A stretch of 64,000 bases of DNA from Chamaecyparis obtusa. Taxonomy: Eukaryota > Streptophyta > Pinopsida > Cupressales > Cupressaceae. The stretch spans positions 1,030,001 through 1,094,000 of the forward strand of contig BSBK01002082.1 in the NCBI GenBank assembly GCA_027943335.1. The letters run 5' to 3'. Positions 48,355 to 60,357 of this stretch are shown piece after piece. A program made the position numbers and the translations under genes. Under the pieces are notes generated by a model. That model made no database searches, had not been told where the DNA came from, and saw nothing but the letters and a program-made list of their open reading frames with translations. Positions within the stretch are counted from its first letter, which is position 1, and each line of letters opens with the position of its first letter.

Positions 48355-49900
48355 GAGGAAAAGATATTTACAATACCCCTGGACCATCCTCTCATGAAGA
48401 ACCTTTGCATCAAATTCATGTTTAGCAGTCGGTACCCTTTACCCATGTTGAGAATTACAATTAAATCAACATGTAGACCTATAATTGGGATACTCGCAAA
48501 AGGCATGATTATGATGCCTCTAAGGATGAAGAACCTGCACAAGAAGAAATTTGAAAGTTTCAAGAAGACAAGCATTTCCATAAAGTGATGCAAGCCATCA
48601 TGAGTCAAGATAAGGACCAATATTTCATGCATCTTGCTTCTATGGGTGTGAAACTTCCCCCTAATTTTGATGTAGATGGTTTACTACAAAAAGAGGAAGA
48701 GTCTCCTCTCACAACTCTCAGCAAACAACTCCAAGATTTATGTTGTGAGATTTCACAACTCAAAAAGGACAAGGATCAACCCTCCAACAAGCATTCACTT
48801 GAAATGATATGTCATTTTCCCTTTGACAGAAATCTCTACATGTCACATTTCCCATCCAAGGTAGAGATCCCTAAGTATGACAAATATGATGGAAATAAGG
48901 ATCCTCAGGACCATGTGTGCAAATTGTGTACCCTAAGCATGGAGTTTACGCATGAACAGAGTTACCTTATGAGACTCTTTCCTCAAAGTCTCGGTGGCCA
49001 AGCTATGAGCTGGTTTACCTCGCTTTCCCCTAGCATTAAGACCTTTGATGAGCTTATTCAGAAGTTCATCTAGCAATACTCCTATAACATCTCTCACGCT
49101 GTTACAATGCTCGATCTGTCCAATGCAAAATGTGTGGGAGATCCCTTCATTACATTCCTTCAACAGTGGCGAAGAATATTTTCTAGATACCCTCGCCAAA
49201 TTCCTGAGACTAAGAAGATTGATATATTTATAAACACTTTTGTCCCATAAATGAACTATGTGTTGCAAATGCAAACTCACACCTCATTTGACAAACTGGT
49301 TGAGACATCTATTTGCATAGAATATGTCCTTGTTTGGAAAGGATAAATCACCTTACAACATAAAGAACATATTCTTCTTCTAACAATCATCATAACAAGG
49401 ACAAACATAAGTTATGGACCAAAACTACAGATGTCGTCAATGACAAAATTTTTGGTACAACCTCTGCATCTACCTGTAGCAAACCAAAGGAGCTATCTTT
49501 CAACCTCTCCACTAGCATTCAAGTAGCAAAAGCTAGCAAGAGCACCCAACCGAGCTCTAAAACCAAGGGTAATAGAGATAGGACATGGATCCCTAAACCT
49601 AAGAGAGATTTCACTCCTCTTTGAGAGTTACTTGAAAATGCTTTGAAGATGCTTCTGACTAACAAGATCATCACGTTGCCTGATAATTCAAAGCCTTATG
49701 ATCCTAAAATTAAGATGGTGGTGGAACGATAACCACTATTGTGATTACCATCACAATAAAGGCCACAAACTAACGATTGCATGAAGCTCAAACATTTGAT
49801 CCAGGATTTGATTGATAATGAGACCATCGTGGTTGATCCCCTCTAACAAATACTGATCATAAGGCCTTTAAAGAGCCTTTTCCTAAATATGAAAAGGGGT
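48355..49900 (+). pseudogene. gag: E2 gag (decayed)
   Basis: The longest intact frame is 48585-49073 (FMHLASMGVKLPPNFDVDG, then VEIPKYDKYDGNKDPQDHV, LMRLFPQSLGGQAMSWF), colinear with E1 gag. A TAG at 49071 is at the same codon as in E1 (..FI-stop-QYSYN versus ..FV-stop-HFAYN). The frame continues after it (VTMLDL, ITFLQQWRR). Further downstream, KLKHLIQDLIDN remains of the C-terminal domain, with frameshifts. Confidence 0.8.
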
Positions 49901-50301
49901 AATCATCTAAGGAAAAAGACAACAAGGTAGGTTACCCCTACTCTGACAACAACAATGTGATCCACATGCTTGAGTCTTCTAATCGTACCATTAACATCAT
50001 CAAGATCAAGAGAAAGACTCAGGTTGAATCTTCTAATGCAGTTAGTCACTCTTAGGGTAAGGTCGCTCTGCAAGGAGCAAGTTCTTCCTCCTCTTCTAAA
50101 CATGCAATGACCCAAGGATCCAAAACTACTACCTCATCTGCAGCATGTGACTATAATCCAGTTGATCAACTTTAGCACATGTCAGCTCAGATATCAATTC
50201 TTGAATTACTAAAAAAAATTCCTGCCCATTGGGAGATTCTCGATCAAGCCCTCTTAGCGACTAATGTTCCTAAGGACCTAGACATAGACAAGTTTTAGTC
50301 C

Positions 50302-50793
50302 ATGGTCAGTCATCTTTCTTCCCCACATTATCTAACCTTTTCAGAAGAAGATGATAAATATGGTAGTCACCCTCACAACCAGCCTCTCCATATTGAAGTC
50401 CCCATACATAAGCACAGGGTAAAATGCATTTTGATAGATGGAGGTGCAGGTTTGAATATCTGCACGTTCAACTTGGTCAAAGCTCTTGGTTTCTCAGAGC
50501 GTTCTATTGATCCTAGATGAAAAATCACAATCAAAGCATATGATGAGGAGGAACACTCTTCTAAAGGTATGGTAGTCTTGCCCATCCGAGTGGGTCCTAT
50601 TCAGCGAGATGTTATTTGTCAAATTGGACCTTCGACTTGCATACAATATATGCAAGTAGTCCCATTGACGTACCATCAATGTATCAAATTTCCTCACAAT
50701 GGCATCGAGGGTACAATTCTTGCAGACTTAGCTTATACTTGCAACAATGTGAAACAAGCTGAAAGCATGGCTCAACCTTCATATTTTTCTTAG
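50302..50793 (+). pseudogene. E2 protease remnant with internal deletion
   Basis: Active-site segment ILIDGGAGLNI is present. After RVGPIQRDVICQI the sequence jumps to YMQVVPLTYHQCIKFP, so the segment equivalent to AYNILLGRPWIH of E1 is deleted. A TGA at 50518 also interrupts it. It cannot be active. Confidence 0.75.
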
Positions 50794-51945
50794 ATCTTAT
50801 GGCAAACCATCTTCATCCTTCCAATCTGCTAGCACCTCTACTTCAACAATTAATGAAGGAATAGATATGGTCAAAGAAAGAATCTCTCTTGAGCAATAAA
50901 ATGAAGAGAAAGTTGTTTTACAATTGTTATACAAAGGCGAAGAAGTTGAACAAGAGGTGAAATATGTTGAAATTTCCCCTGAGAAATATGGCATAGGTTA
51001 TCACCTCATGCAGAAAATGGAATATGATGGGAAAAGTCCTCTTAGAAAAGACAAAGGTCTTGTTGAACCTCTACATGCTGAATTTTGTAATCCTAGGTAC
51101 AAACCAGGAGTGGGATACCATGAACAAAAATTTACACCATCATCTGCAAGTGGCCCTATATTTGTAAAACTAGGAGACGTTGGCGATGAGGATGAGGATG
51201 ATGTGCCCAGAGCTTATGAAAGAATGTTACATATACCTATAGACCAAGAGATTATACCTAAGAGACATCTTAGTCAACATGAGTCACATATATCATCAAA
51301 ATTTGAGTTTAACCAAGAGAATCCTATGGAGGAAAGACACCCTAACTAGAGGTAGCTTATTAGCATTTCGCACATCTTCGATTTACCTTGATTCACTGAT
51401 TCATTGGGAGCATTGAGGAAGCCTAGGTCACCATGTTTACCTATGTTGGATTACGGGGAATGCTCTCAAAATTTGAACACCCAAATGTCTAATCAAGTAG
51501 CTAACACTCAAGATAGTCAATCTGACATGACTAGTCTCAATTTAGATGAAAATGAGAGACATGCTACGAATCAAGAGAGTAATGTTGAAGAAGCTCCTAT
51601 GACCATAGCTCAATACTTGGGAGGATCTGCTAGTAGTCAAACTGATTCCCACGAGTATGAATGGGACTAGCTATCTAATGTTATGATAGATATAGAGATT
51701 GATGTCATTCATAAGTATGCTCCAACTTCTACTTTCGAGGTTTGGTGAAAGTTCTAGCACATATCATGAATCAAAGGCTAATCCAAGCTATCTATCTATT
51801 GAATTTGTTATGGTGCCTCCTCTGGTTTTGGCACCCCCAACCCAAGCTGTCTCTGAAGAAGAAGAGTCTCCTCCTAATAGTCCTCCTATAGTTCTTCCTC
51901 AAAATATCAACTGGAACTTTGGTTCATGATCTAGGATTATGATGG

Positions 51946-52288
51946 TGTTGGCAGTGGGCCAGCATCCCTCATAGGGTTTGTGACATGGCTCAACCACCTC
52001 TTGTGTCTTCTATAAGTCTAGTGGTTGTATCAGGCATTAATAGGTCAATCTTTTGGTGCAATGACAACCCTAGCTTGTAACAAGTGGTATCAGAGCTTGG
52101 TCACAGGTTCAAATCCATGTAGGCCACAGAAAGTGACTCTGGGAGGGGGATTGTTGGCAGTGGGCCAGCATCCCTCGCAAGGTTCACGACATGGCTTAAC
52201 TACATCATGTGTCTTCTATAAGTCTAGTGGTTGTATCGAGCATTAACAAGTCAATCTTTTGGTGCAATGACAACCCTAGCTTGTAACA
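51946..52288 (+). mobile_element. TRIM, 343-bp miniature LTR element
   Basis: Two 137-bp LTRs (51946-52082 and 52152-52288; TGTTGGCAGTGGGCC...AGCTTGTAACA) flank 69 bp. A PBS TGGTATCAGAGC (52085-52096) and a PPT-like TGGGAGGGGGA (about 52140-52150) are present. Target duplications gatgg are perfect (51941-51945 and 52289-52293). The LTRs differ at about 14 positions, mostly transitions. No coding capacity. Confidence 0.95.
52106..52116 (+). promoter_or_regulatory. tRNA-type B-box in the TRIM
   Basis: GGTTCAAATCC matches the RNA polymerase III B-box consensus GGTTCRANNCC. An A-box-like AGTGGTATCAGAGC lies about 25 bp upstream, overlapping the PBS. The resemblance may reflect only the tRNA-like PBS region. 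Confidence 0.3.
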
Positions 52289-52984
52289 GATGGTTCCTTT
52301 ACAAAGATTCCTACATCAAAGGGAGTAGGTGGAACGAGACCTTGATCATCATTTTGAGAATAGATCAAGACCGTTAGGTTCATAGAATACTTCTCATGAT
52401 TTCTCTAGCAATCCTTCAACAAGTCGCACTCAAGGCAACTCTAGGGAAGATAACTTTCTTGACCTATCTTCAGTAGCCATGAACGATGAAGATTATATCA
52501 GAGTCTTTTCTCTTGATCTTGTTGATTCCTTACCTCTCACCTATCATGAGCTAATTGACTAGAATACCTCTAAGCCATAAACCTATTATCCTTCTCCAAT
52601 GACCATGACCTTTCATGCTATCTCCACACTGTTGAACATCTTCCCTCTTCCACCAATGCAACAAGCGACACCATGTCAATGGAAGATATCAAGTATCTTA
52701 GTCACAAAAACAAAAATAAAAAGAACAAGAGATTTGATGGTGAAAACCACTTTGTGACAGTATTAGATACAAAAATAGTAAAAATAAAAGACGTATCCAT
52801 CGGTGAAAACCTCTCTAAGGTGCAAGCGGATGAGATACTTGATATTCTCCCTGAATAGTTTTAGGAACAATCATCAATTCTTATAGAGCCTACACAGCAG
52901 GTGAACTTGGGTACAACTGAAAATCTACAAATCATACATCTTGCACAATCTTTGTCTAAAGATGAAAAGCAATAATTTATTCAG

Positions 52985-55547
52985 TTATTTACAGCAAAGA
53001 AGAATAGTTTTGCATGGTCTTATTCTGATATGTTAGGCTTGGATACAAATCTCATTATGCACCACTTGTCTATTGCACCAGGCATAAAACCAGTGAAACA
53101 AAGGTTGAGAAAAATGCATCCTCATATCACATTATTGGTTAAGGAAGAGCTCGAGAAGTTACTCATGGCTACATTTATACAAGCCACAGACTATGTTGAT
53201 TGGATCTCCAACATTGTACTTGTCTCAAAGGCTGACAAATCAATACGCATATGCATAGACTTTAGAGATCTAAACAAAGCTTGTCCTAAAGATGACTTCC
53301 CACTACCAAACATAGACATGATTGTGGACCTTACTATTGGGTTCTAAATGTATTCCTTGATGGATGGATTCTCAGGATATAATCAAATATGCATCACCCC
53401 TTAAGACTAGGAAAAGATAGCATTTATTTGTGCATGAGGAACTTTCTGCTAAAACATCATGCCTTTCGGCTTGAAAAATATAGGGGCAACATACCAATGA
53501 GCAATGATGACCATCTTTCATGATATGATGCACAAGAACATAGAAGAATATGTGGATGAAACGTTGGCTAAATCTGCTACTATAGATATGCACCTCGCTA
53601 ATTTGGATAGAATCTTCACAAGAATGGAACAATTCTTGAGTTATGGCTCAATCCAAAGAAGTGTGCTTTTGGGGTTACTTCTAGAAAACTTCTCAAGTAC
53701 ATTGTCTCAGCGCGAGGAAATGAGGTAGATCCAGCTAAGGTGAAAGCAATAATGGAGATGCAACCACCACAAAATCTCAATCAAATAAGGATCTTACAAG
53801 GAAAGCTACAATCAATAAGGAGACTCATCTCGCAACTAGATGACAAGGCATAACCCTTCACTAAAACAGGGTGTGACATTCCAATGGAACAAGGATTGTG
53901 AGAAGAATTTTCAACAAATCAAAGAATACCTAGTGAATCCTCTTGTGTTCATGGCTCCTATTCCTAGAAAACCTCCATTGCTCTACATATCAACTAATAC
54001 TTCCCTGGGAGCATTGCTTGTGCAACATGACAATCAAGGATGTGAATGAGCAATTTACTATATAAGCAGAACTCTGGTTTCCTATGAGCTAAACTACATA
54101 GTCATTGAGAAGGCTTGTCTAGTAGTAGTGTTTGCTTCTCAAAATTTCAAACACTATATGTTGGCTTATCCTACATAGTTGACTGCAAAAATTGATCCTC
54201 TCAAGTACTTACTAAGCAAAGCAACACTAACTAGATGATTGGCTAAATGGGCAATGATCCTCAGCAAGTTTGACATCACATATACTGATCGGAAGGCAAT
54301 CAAAGGACAAGTACTGGCAGATCAACTAGCAGAGGCACCATTGCAAGACACACAACCTCTTGTAGCCGATTTTCCCAATCAATCCATTTTGCACTTAACA
54401 CAACATCCCTAGAAAATGTACTTTTATGGCTCTTTCACGCAGCAAGGTTCTAGTGTTGATGCGCTCTTTTTTTCTCCCCAAGGTTACAAGATTCCAAAGG
54501 CCTATAAAATGTTCTTCCCGTGCACCAATAATGTGGCAGAAAATGAGGGATTGACTAATGGACTCAAATTGGTCATTGAATGAAAGATCAAAGAACTTCG
54601 TGTCTATGGTGACTCTCAGCTTATGATCAATCAAGTCAATGATGAATATCAAACTAAAGATGAGAAGCTCTTGCCATACAAGAGCTTGATTGATGATTTA
54701 AAGAAGTACTATGTGTTTATCACCTTCCAACAACTACCACGTGCAAAGAACAGAGTGGCAGATGCTATGGCTACTTTAGCCTCAATGCTCCACTTGGAAG
54801 AGCATCAGCTTCGCTATGACTTCCTAGTGGAAGAACTCCCTTTCCCTACTTATGACACACCTAAATCCAAAATTATTTGCACTATCATCAATCCTGAGCT
54901 ATAGCCAAATCTATGCCCACCTCAAAGACCAAACTATTTCTGACACCCTTTCTAGGAATGAAAAATGAAATCTCATCTGGAATGCCTCTCGATATCTAAT
55001 CATCACCAATGACTTATTTAGGAGAGGTCTTGATGGTACGCTTCTTAAGTGTTTAGAGCATGAGGAGTCTGAGAGAGCACTTAGGGAAGTTCATGAGGTA
55101 TATGTGCATTGCACTTGAACGGTCTTTCCTTGGCAAATAAGTTTCTTAGAGTAGGCTACTACTGGCCTACCATGGATAAAGATGTTGTCCAATTCGCCAA
55201 AACCTATCAAAAATGTCAGCTTCAAGGAAACCTGATTGACGCCCCTGCTAGAGATTTGATGCCTTTTATCACTCCTTGGTCATTTCAGCAATGGGTCTCC
55301 AATCTTGTGGGTCAAATATATCCTTCATCCTCCAATGGACACAAGTTTATTTTTACAGTTACGGAATACTTCACTAAATGGGTTGAGGTTGTACCTCTTA
55401 TCAAGGCAACAGGAAAATAGGTAGCTATGTTCATACTCAACTACATCATCTACAGATACGGCATCCCTTCCTCCATCGTTACAGATAATGGAGGACAGTT
55501 TAAAAATAATGACATTGATGAGCTATGCGCTGAGTTCCAATGGGGGG
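52985..55547 (+). pseudogene. pol: E2 pol: RT, two RNase H domains, truncated integrase
   Basis: RT: WISNIVLVSKADKS, FRDLNKACPKDDFPLPNID, LMDGFSGYNQI, MPFGLKNIGATYQ. The catalytic box is YVDETLAKS (Glu at 53558-53560 where E1 has the second Asp). A frameshift pair lies at about 53640 and 53850. RNase H 1 spans about 53970-54180. The second RNase H has GDSQLMINQ (54610). Integrase keeps WPTMDKDVV..KCQ, YFTKWVEVVP and VTDNGGQF but ends at 55547 before its catalytic Glu. Several stops are present. There is no frameshift where E1 has one (near 29555). Confidence 0.88.
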
Positions 55548-56318
55548 TGTTGTGAAAACCTCACAACATATGGCAAATGGTTGCTGTCTGAGTCCAAAAC
55601 TTTTAAGGATTGAGGGATAATGGTCTGAGCTTTAAATGGAAAACGCCATCTAGGAGCCTTTTATATTATGACAAGAGAATGATATAAGGTGTGTTAATGG
55701 TACTGATATTACATAGACTAATATCCGCTACTCAATCATGCTGGAATCTTACATGGAAACCAAAGTAGATAGTTTTTAGTAGGTTTGGTAAGCATTTTCT
55801 TCTGGATTTGTTTTTCGGTAAACTATGAGAGCTAGATTCTATAGATTCTTATTATGGGTTTAAAAGTAAGAATGCATGATTTGGAAGTATAAAGTGACAT
55901 ATTTCATTTTGTAGAAAAACACATTAAAATGATGATTGAATGTTTATTCGAGCACAATATTTGATTAAGAAATAACAAGCAAAGCTTAGATAGTAGATTT
56001 CTAATGAACTCATTACGGCTATGGATTTAAGAGGGGGCACTAATTAGTTTTCATAACCAGTTCACTTTATTTTCTCTACTGTTTCTCTAGAACAATTAAT
56101 TTTTATATATGAATCTTTCATTGAATAAATCGGTGCCTGGGAAGAACAGAATAGCTGATAGTTACTTTAGATAATATTACAATCAGGCAGAGATACAAAT
56201 GTAAAAATCTGAATAGGAAGCTAGATAGAATATTGTCTAATGACTATTATGAAAGATATAGATTATGAAGTTTATGCAGGATCTATAAAACAAAGAAGAG
56301 CATAACATGGGTACAGGT
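55548..56318. other. Spacer after truncated E2, starting with a 21-bp inverted repeat
   Basis: TGTTGTGA-aaacc-TCACAACA (55548-55568) marks the break in E2 integrase. The following 750 bp is AT-rich without gene or recognisable repeat. It could be unique DNA or part of another insertion. Confidence 0.45.
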
Positions 56319-57501
56319 CAGTGTATAGTGACTCAGACTCACCTCGGACTCGGCAAGGTGGATTCGAGCTCAGACTCGGACTTGGCAAATTGAAAAACCC
56401 AAGAAATTCAAAGATTTTTAAGGATTTAAATTTTTTTTCAAGCATCATTCAATCAATTAACATCAAATACACAATAATTGACATAAATAGAAGCTACTTT
56501 GCATACATAGACAAGTTTACATCGATCACATAAGTATACATGCGAAGCGAATTACTGAAGGAAATAAGTTAACTATATAAAATTTAATTAAAAATATATT
56601 TTTTTTGCAAAATTCTATGAGAAGATGCATCCAATGAGTTAATTAATGAGAAAACAAAAGAAACAAGCTAAGTTTAGATATATATAAATGCATAGTGGGT
56701 ACAAAATCGCATTCTCATGTGGAATGCTGATGACTAGAAGCAAAATAGTAAAGTTAAACAGTTTCTAGTTCTAGAAAACTAGAAGGAAATACATCATTAC
56801 AAATTATAATTTCCTCCTATCGTTTTCGATACCCCAACTCACAAGGAAAATGGGGGTCTAGGGGGCAACGCCCCTAGCGGGGTCGAGGGGCAGCGCCCCC
56901 GCCACCAAGACCAAATTAGCACCTTCAAACCCACATAGAACTCCATGGGCCATACTCTTTAGCCATACTCTTTTTGTCAACCGCTTATGTTTTCTTCACT
57001 GCCTGCTTATGTCCTTCCCTTCGGTACCATATGTTATTCACTTTGAAATGTTTTGATTTGTGTCATTTTTTTTTTTAGAACCCTCTCCATAGCATCCTCA
57101 TCATCCTCAGTGCCTCACCCTCCTCATATTCATCATCATCCTTAGGTCCGTCACTAGCACAAGCAACCAACAATCAACATATGAGAGCCAATCGATTTGC
57201 TGATTTTTTGTCTAAAACCCCTATATTCTTCTCCCAAGCCTTTTTCCTCTTTTCCAAGCCTTTGAAAATGATAGAATGACCTTTTTAGGTCAAACAGAAG
57301 GCATATATGCAAAAATAAATCATTAAAACTTTTTAATTTTTTAAGTTTTCACATTTTTTAATGTGGCTGGACGTACTGAGTCCAGGCCACGAGACTCGGC
57401 AAGTCCAGGTGAGTCCAAGGACTCGACCAAGTCCTTGACCCGGGTCACCGAGCCTCAGCGAGCCTAGCTCGGCTCGGGACTCGATGAGTCCCCATACTCT
57501 A
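56319..57501. mobile_element. hAT-type non-autonomous DNA transposon
   Basis: The ends CAGTGTATAGTGACTCA and (inverse) TAGAGTATGGGGACTCAT are imperfect terminal inverted repeats followed by subterminal GACTCGG-rich stretches on both sides. Flanks gtacaggt (56311-56318) and gtacaagt (57502-57509) are an 8-bp target duplication with one mismatch, the size expected for hAT. Inside is a GC-rich repeat (GGGGGCAACGCCCCTAGCGG, about 56860-56910). No transposase is encoded. Confidence 0.85.
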
Positions 57502-57600
57502 GTACAAGTATGCTAAACAAGCAAGTTGCAACCTAATATTTTATTCTATTTCTTATTTCTCACTTTGCCTTAAGCCTTTTATCTATTAAAAAAGAATTAG

Positions 57601-57776
57601 AAAACAAACCAAATCTTAAAATATGTAATTTCTATGATTGCAGGATATGCATAAAATGGATTTTTTTGAAAGAGCAAATATAAGTTATAAAACAAACCAA
57701 ATATTAAAATATGTAATTTCAATGATTGCAAGATATGCTTAAAATAGATTCTTTTTAAAGAACAAATATAAATTAT
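57601..57776 (+). repeat. 88-bp tandem duplication
   Basis: Two head-to-tail copies (57601-57688 and 57689-57776) start AAAACAAACCAAAT and differ at several positions. Confidence 0.85.
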
Positions 57777-57783
57777 AGACCTC

Positions 57784-57900
57784 AAAAAGTTTGTAACAAG
57801 ACAATTATTTTATATTTAATGAGTAAATTATAATACAATTATATTATCATTTTTATTATAATTATTAAATATAAAATAATTGTCTTGTCACAAACTTTTT
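57784..57900. mobile_element. Foldback/MITE-like element, 37-bp arms
   Basis: Arms 57784-57820 and 57864-57900 are inverse complements with one mismatch. They start AAAAAGTTTGTAACAAGAC and flank a 43-bp AT-rich loop. No clear target duplication. Confidence 0.7.
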
Positions 57901-57930
57901 ATACCTGTATAAAGATTTCCATAAAGTCTG

Positions 57931-58116
57931 GTTCAACAACCCTTGGCAGTACATTCCTGCCTGTGATATAATGGAACCCTTGGAACAGGGTATGGACATC
58001 CATTAAAGCATAATAATGGAAGGTGATATTTTATCAAATATTGTGGTCGAAAATGCTCTCGTAGATATGTATGCAAAATGTGCAAGCACAAACAAAGCAT
58101 AAAAAATTTCAAAGAA
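57931..58116 (+). pseudogene. PPR protein fragment
   Basis: After a frameshift near the start, it reads IMEPLEQGMDIH, then GDILSNIVVENALVDMYAKC and KKDTT. This is the characteristic PLS-type pentatricopeptide pattern (..LEQG..IH..I.......VVNALVDMYAKCG). Two stops interrupt about 60 codons and nothing recognisable follows. It is likely a relic of an organelle RNA-processing gene copy. The foldback element lies 30 bp upstream. Confidence 0.75.
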
Positions 58117-58119
58117 GGA

Positions 58120-58930
58120 CACAACCATAAAATCTATCTAATAACAAAAGCTAAGTACCAACTGACATCAGCTAACCATTACTCATTCAAAAGCCTGAAA
58201 ATCAGATTCACAAATAATACCAAAAATCTAATATCAGTCTGCAGCAAACAAAATTCATATGAAAACCTTTATAAATAGAAAAAATAAACAGAATTTTTGC
58301 ACGACAATATTTGCCAAAAAAAATGAAGCAGATATAACTTAAAATTTTTAAGACTTTCTTCCATTGCATAAAATCTCCCCTTTCTGCAACTTTCAATCAC
58401 GCCGTAAACAGTTTGCAATTATGTGATGGTCGGCAGTAACGGTTTGGCCACTATTCATTTCCTACTCCATTCTTAACTACTTTGTATATCTCAGCAAACA
58501 AGCATGCAAACATCAATTTTATCATGAATTGGTTTTTGTTTAAAACATGTTGCTTTCGTTGTAGATCTTATCAAACTTAGTGAAATTACCATACAATGCA
58601 TCTTTTGTTCATCTTTATTTTGAATTAAACTTATAAATGTCATTTTATTACACTTTTTTTAGGAGAAAATTTCAACATTTTTTCATTGGATAAGCTTTAC
58701 AATTAAACAAGAAACAACAACGAAGAGTAAATAGGCAGATACAAGACTGTCAAAAGCGGAAAGATTATAGTATCTACGCTGTATGATGATCAGAAAGACA
58801 AGGCAAATTGAGTATAATCGGATAAGATATCAATTTTAATTTTTTATACAAATAACAAATAAGATATTTTAACAGTGCTTTTCAATTTAAATTGATATTT
58901 TTCATCAAGATTTAGAGTAGCATTCTAATA
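58120..58930. other. Spacer, no gene seen
   Basis: AT-rich sequence without convincing coding or repeat signal. Confidence 0.4.
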
Positions 58931-58934
58931 ATTT

Positions 58935-59120
58935 AAGGGCCTGTTTGGACCACGGCATACGGAATGCCGGATATAGTCAATTCTGAAATATGTTGCAATT
59001 CTAGAATATACATATCCTCAAAATGATATCCGAAATATGTGTTCGACCCGTTTGGTTCACCTGGAAGATGACCGAGAAGATGCGTTTGGGTGCCGCATTT
59101 TGGAATTGGAATATGCACTG
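58935..59120 (+). mobile_element. Possible Tourist-like (PIF/Harbinger) MITE end
   Basis: TTA followed by GGGCCTGTTTGGACCACGG resembles the GGGCCTGTTTGG terminus of Tourist-like MITEs, with TTA as target. GACCCGTTTGGTTCACC lies 100 bp further in. A matching opposite terminus is not found, so it is partial or a chance match. Confidence 0.35.
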
Positions 59121-59129
59121 AATGAGAAT

Positions 59130-59577
59130 TTGTTTTATTAATTTATTTATAACAATTTGTGATTTTTTCAAATGTTATGATGTTTTTCACATTTTGTTCG
59201 TGTTTTTGAATATTTATTTTATTTTTGCAATAAAATATTATTATAATATTTTATTTTGTTTTTGAATACTTATTTTATTTTATTTTATTTCATTTGTATG
59301 CGATTTTGAATATTTATAATATTTTGAAATAAAATTATGTTTGTAAGTTTATAAAAATTTTAACATTTTGTATAACTTTTTTATTAAAAAAAAAATTCCT
59401 ATACAAATTTATAAAATTTGTAGACCCAAAATACACAAATTTATAAACAAGTCATTTATTTTATTATTTATTTTTACAAAATGTTGCCAACCCAGCTCAA
59501 TAGGAGCACCAGTAGGAAAGAGCCGAGTGGAGAAAACCTTCGGTCTAGCCCCACAAAGTCATGAGCTGATATAAAAT
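59130..59577. other. AT-rich spacer
   Basis: TTTTATTTT-type low-complexity sequence (59150-59460), then a short GC-richer stretch without recognised content. Confidence 0.4.
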
Positions 59578-59724
59578 TACAACTTGAATGAGGCATTCTT
59601 CATTTTACATAATGTAGATACAGTGTTACAACTTGAATGAGGCATTCCTCATTTTACATAATGCAGATACAGTGTTACAACTTGAATGAGGCATTCCTCA
59701 TTTTACATAATGCAGATACAATGT
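59578..59724 (+). repeat. 49-bp tandem repeat, 3 copies
   Basis: Unit TACAACTTGAATGAGGCATT... at 59578, 59627 and 59676, nearly identical. Confidence 0.9.
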
Positions 59725-60204
59725 TATAATTTAGTATGATGAGTCTTTGACGCTCTGTCATGCTCGAACTCTTGTTTTTGTCTCTAGACACTGCATACAT
59801 AGAACATACAACTACTTTGTGCTTTTGTTAGTACACCAATGAAGTACATTCAGTTGCTCACTTTTGTATGAGTTTTTAAAAAAAATCTTATTAATTATTA
59901 TTACCTTCTATGACCTCCTTTGATTCTTACCTGAATGATCCACGCTTGTCAAGATCAAAACACGACCAATTAAATGATTTTATACATGATATATCTCTGT
60001 TAACCTCAAAATTCCTCTACAAACCTAGGTTAGAATTCTACAAAGCAATAACCATGAAAACAACGTTAAATCATGTGACTGATAGTAGATTGGGGCTCAC
60101 CTAAGCCATAAACATGAAAAATTATTGTGAAAAAATATGTGGACCATATATATGCGCACTTGGGGCAAAGAGGAGTTACGCCATATCCATATTAAAATAT
60201 TTAG

Positions 60205-60357
60205 TTATAATATCAAAATACAAAACTGAATAATTCCTGAGCTCATCTCCGCATATTACAATATCAAAATACAAAACTGACTAATTCCTAAGCTCATCTC
60301 CACATATTACAATATCAAAATACAAAACTGACTAATTCTTGAGCTCATCTACGCATA
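60205..60357 (+). repeat. 51-bp tandem repeat, 3 copies
   Basis: Unit TTACAATATCAAAATACAAA... at 60205, 60256 and 60307, nearly identical. Confidence 0.9.

Larger units (their letters stand above)
50797..52984 (+). pseudogene. E2 protease-RT linker with G-patch-like motif, split by a TRIM
   Basis: Decayed counterpart of E1 28139-29555. YGIGYHLMQKMEYDGKSPL and PGVGYHE keep the G-patch-like spacing (50980-51120). Its second half contains two GGTGAAAACC motifs (52739 and 52802), as in E1. The TRIM (51946-52288) interrupts it. Confidence 0.65.
44219..55547 (+). mobile_element. E2: Tat-lineage Ty3/gypsy element, 3' end missing
   Basis: Relative of E1 with 5' LTR (TGTAATCACCTAAAA start, resembling TGTATGCACCCTAAAA of E1), PBS, leader, gag, protease, G-patch-like linker, RT, two RNase H domains and part of integrase. 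It stops inside integrase after the ITDNGGQF motif. The 3' region, any antisense gene and the 3' LTR are absent. It inserted into element D, and was then invaded by a solo LTR in its LTR and a TRIM in its pol. It is more decayed than E1. Confidence 0.85.

Noticed and set aside
52085..52116. A tRNA gene inside the TRIM
   Set aside because: Only A/B-box-like segments exist. No cloverleaf or anticodon arm can be formed convincingly.
57784..57900. MicroRNA precursor
   Set aside because: Near-perfect 37-bp AT-rich arms with a short loop fit a MITE/foldback better. No expression evidence is available.
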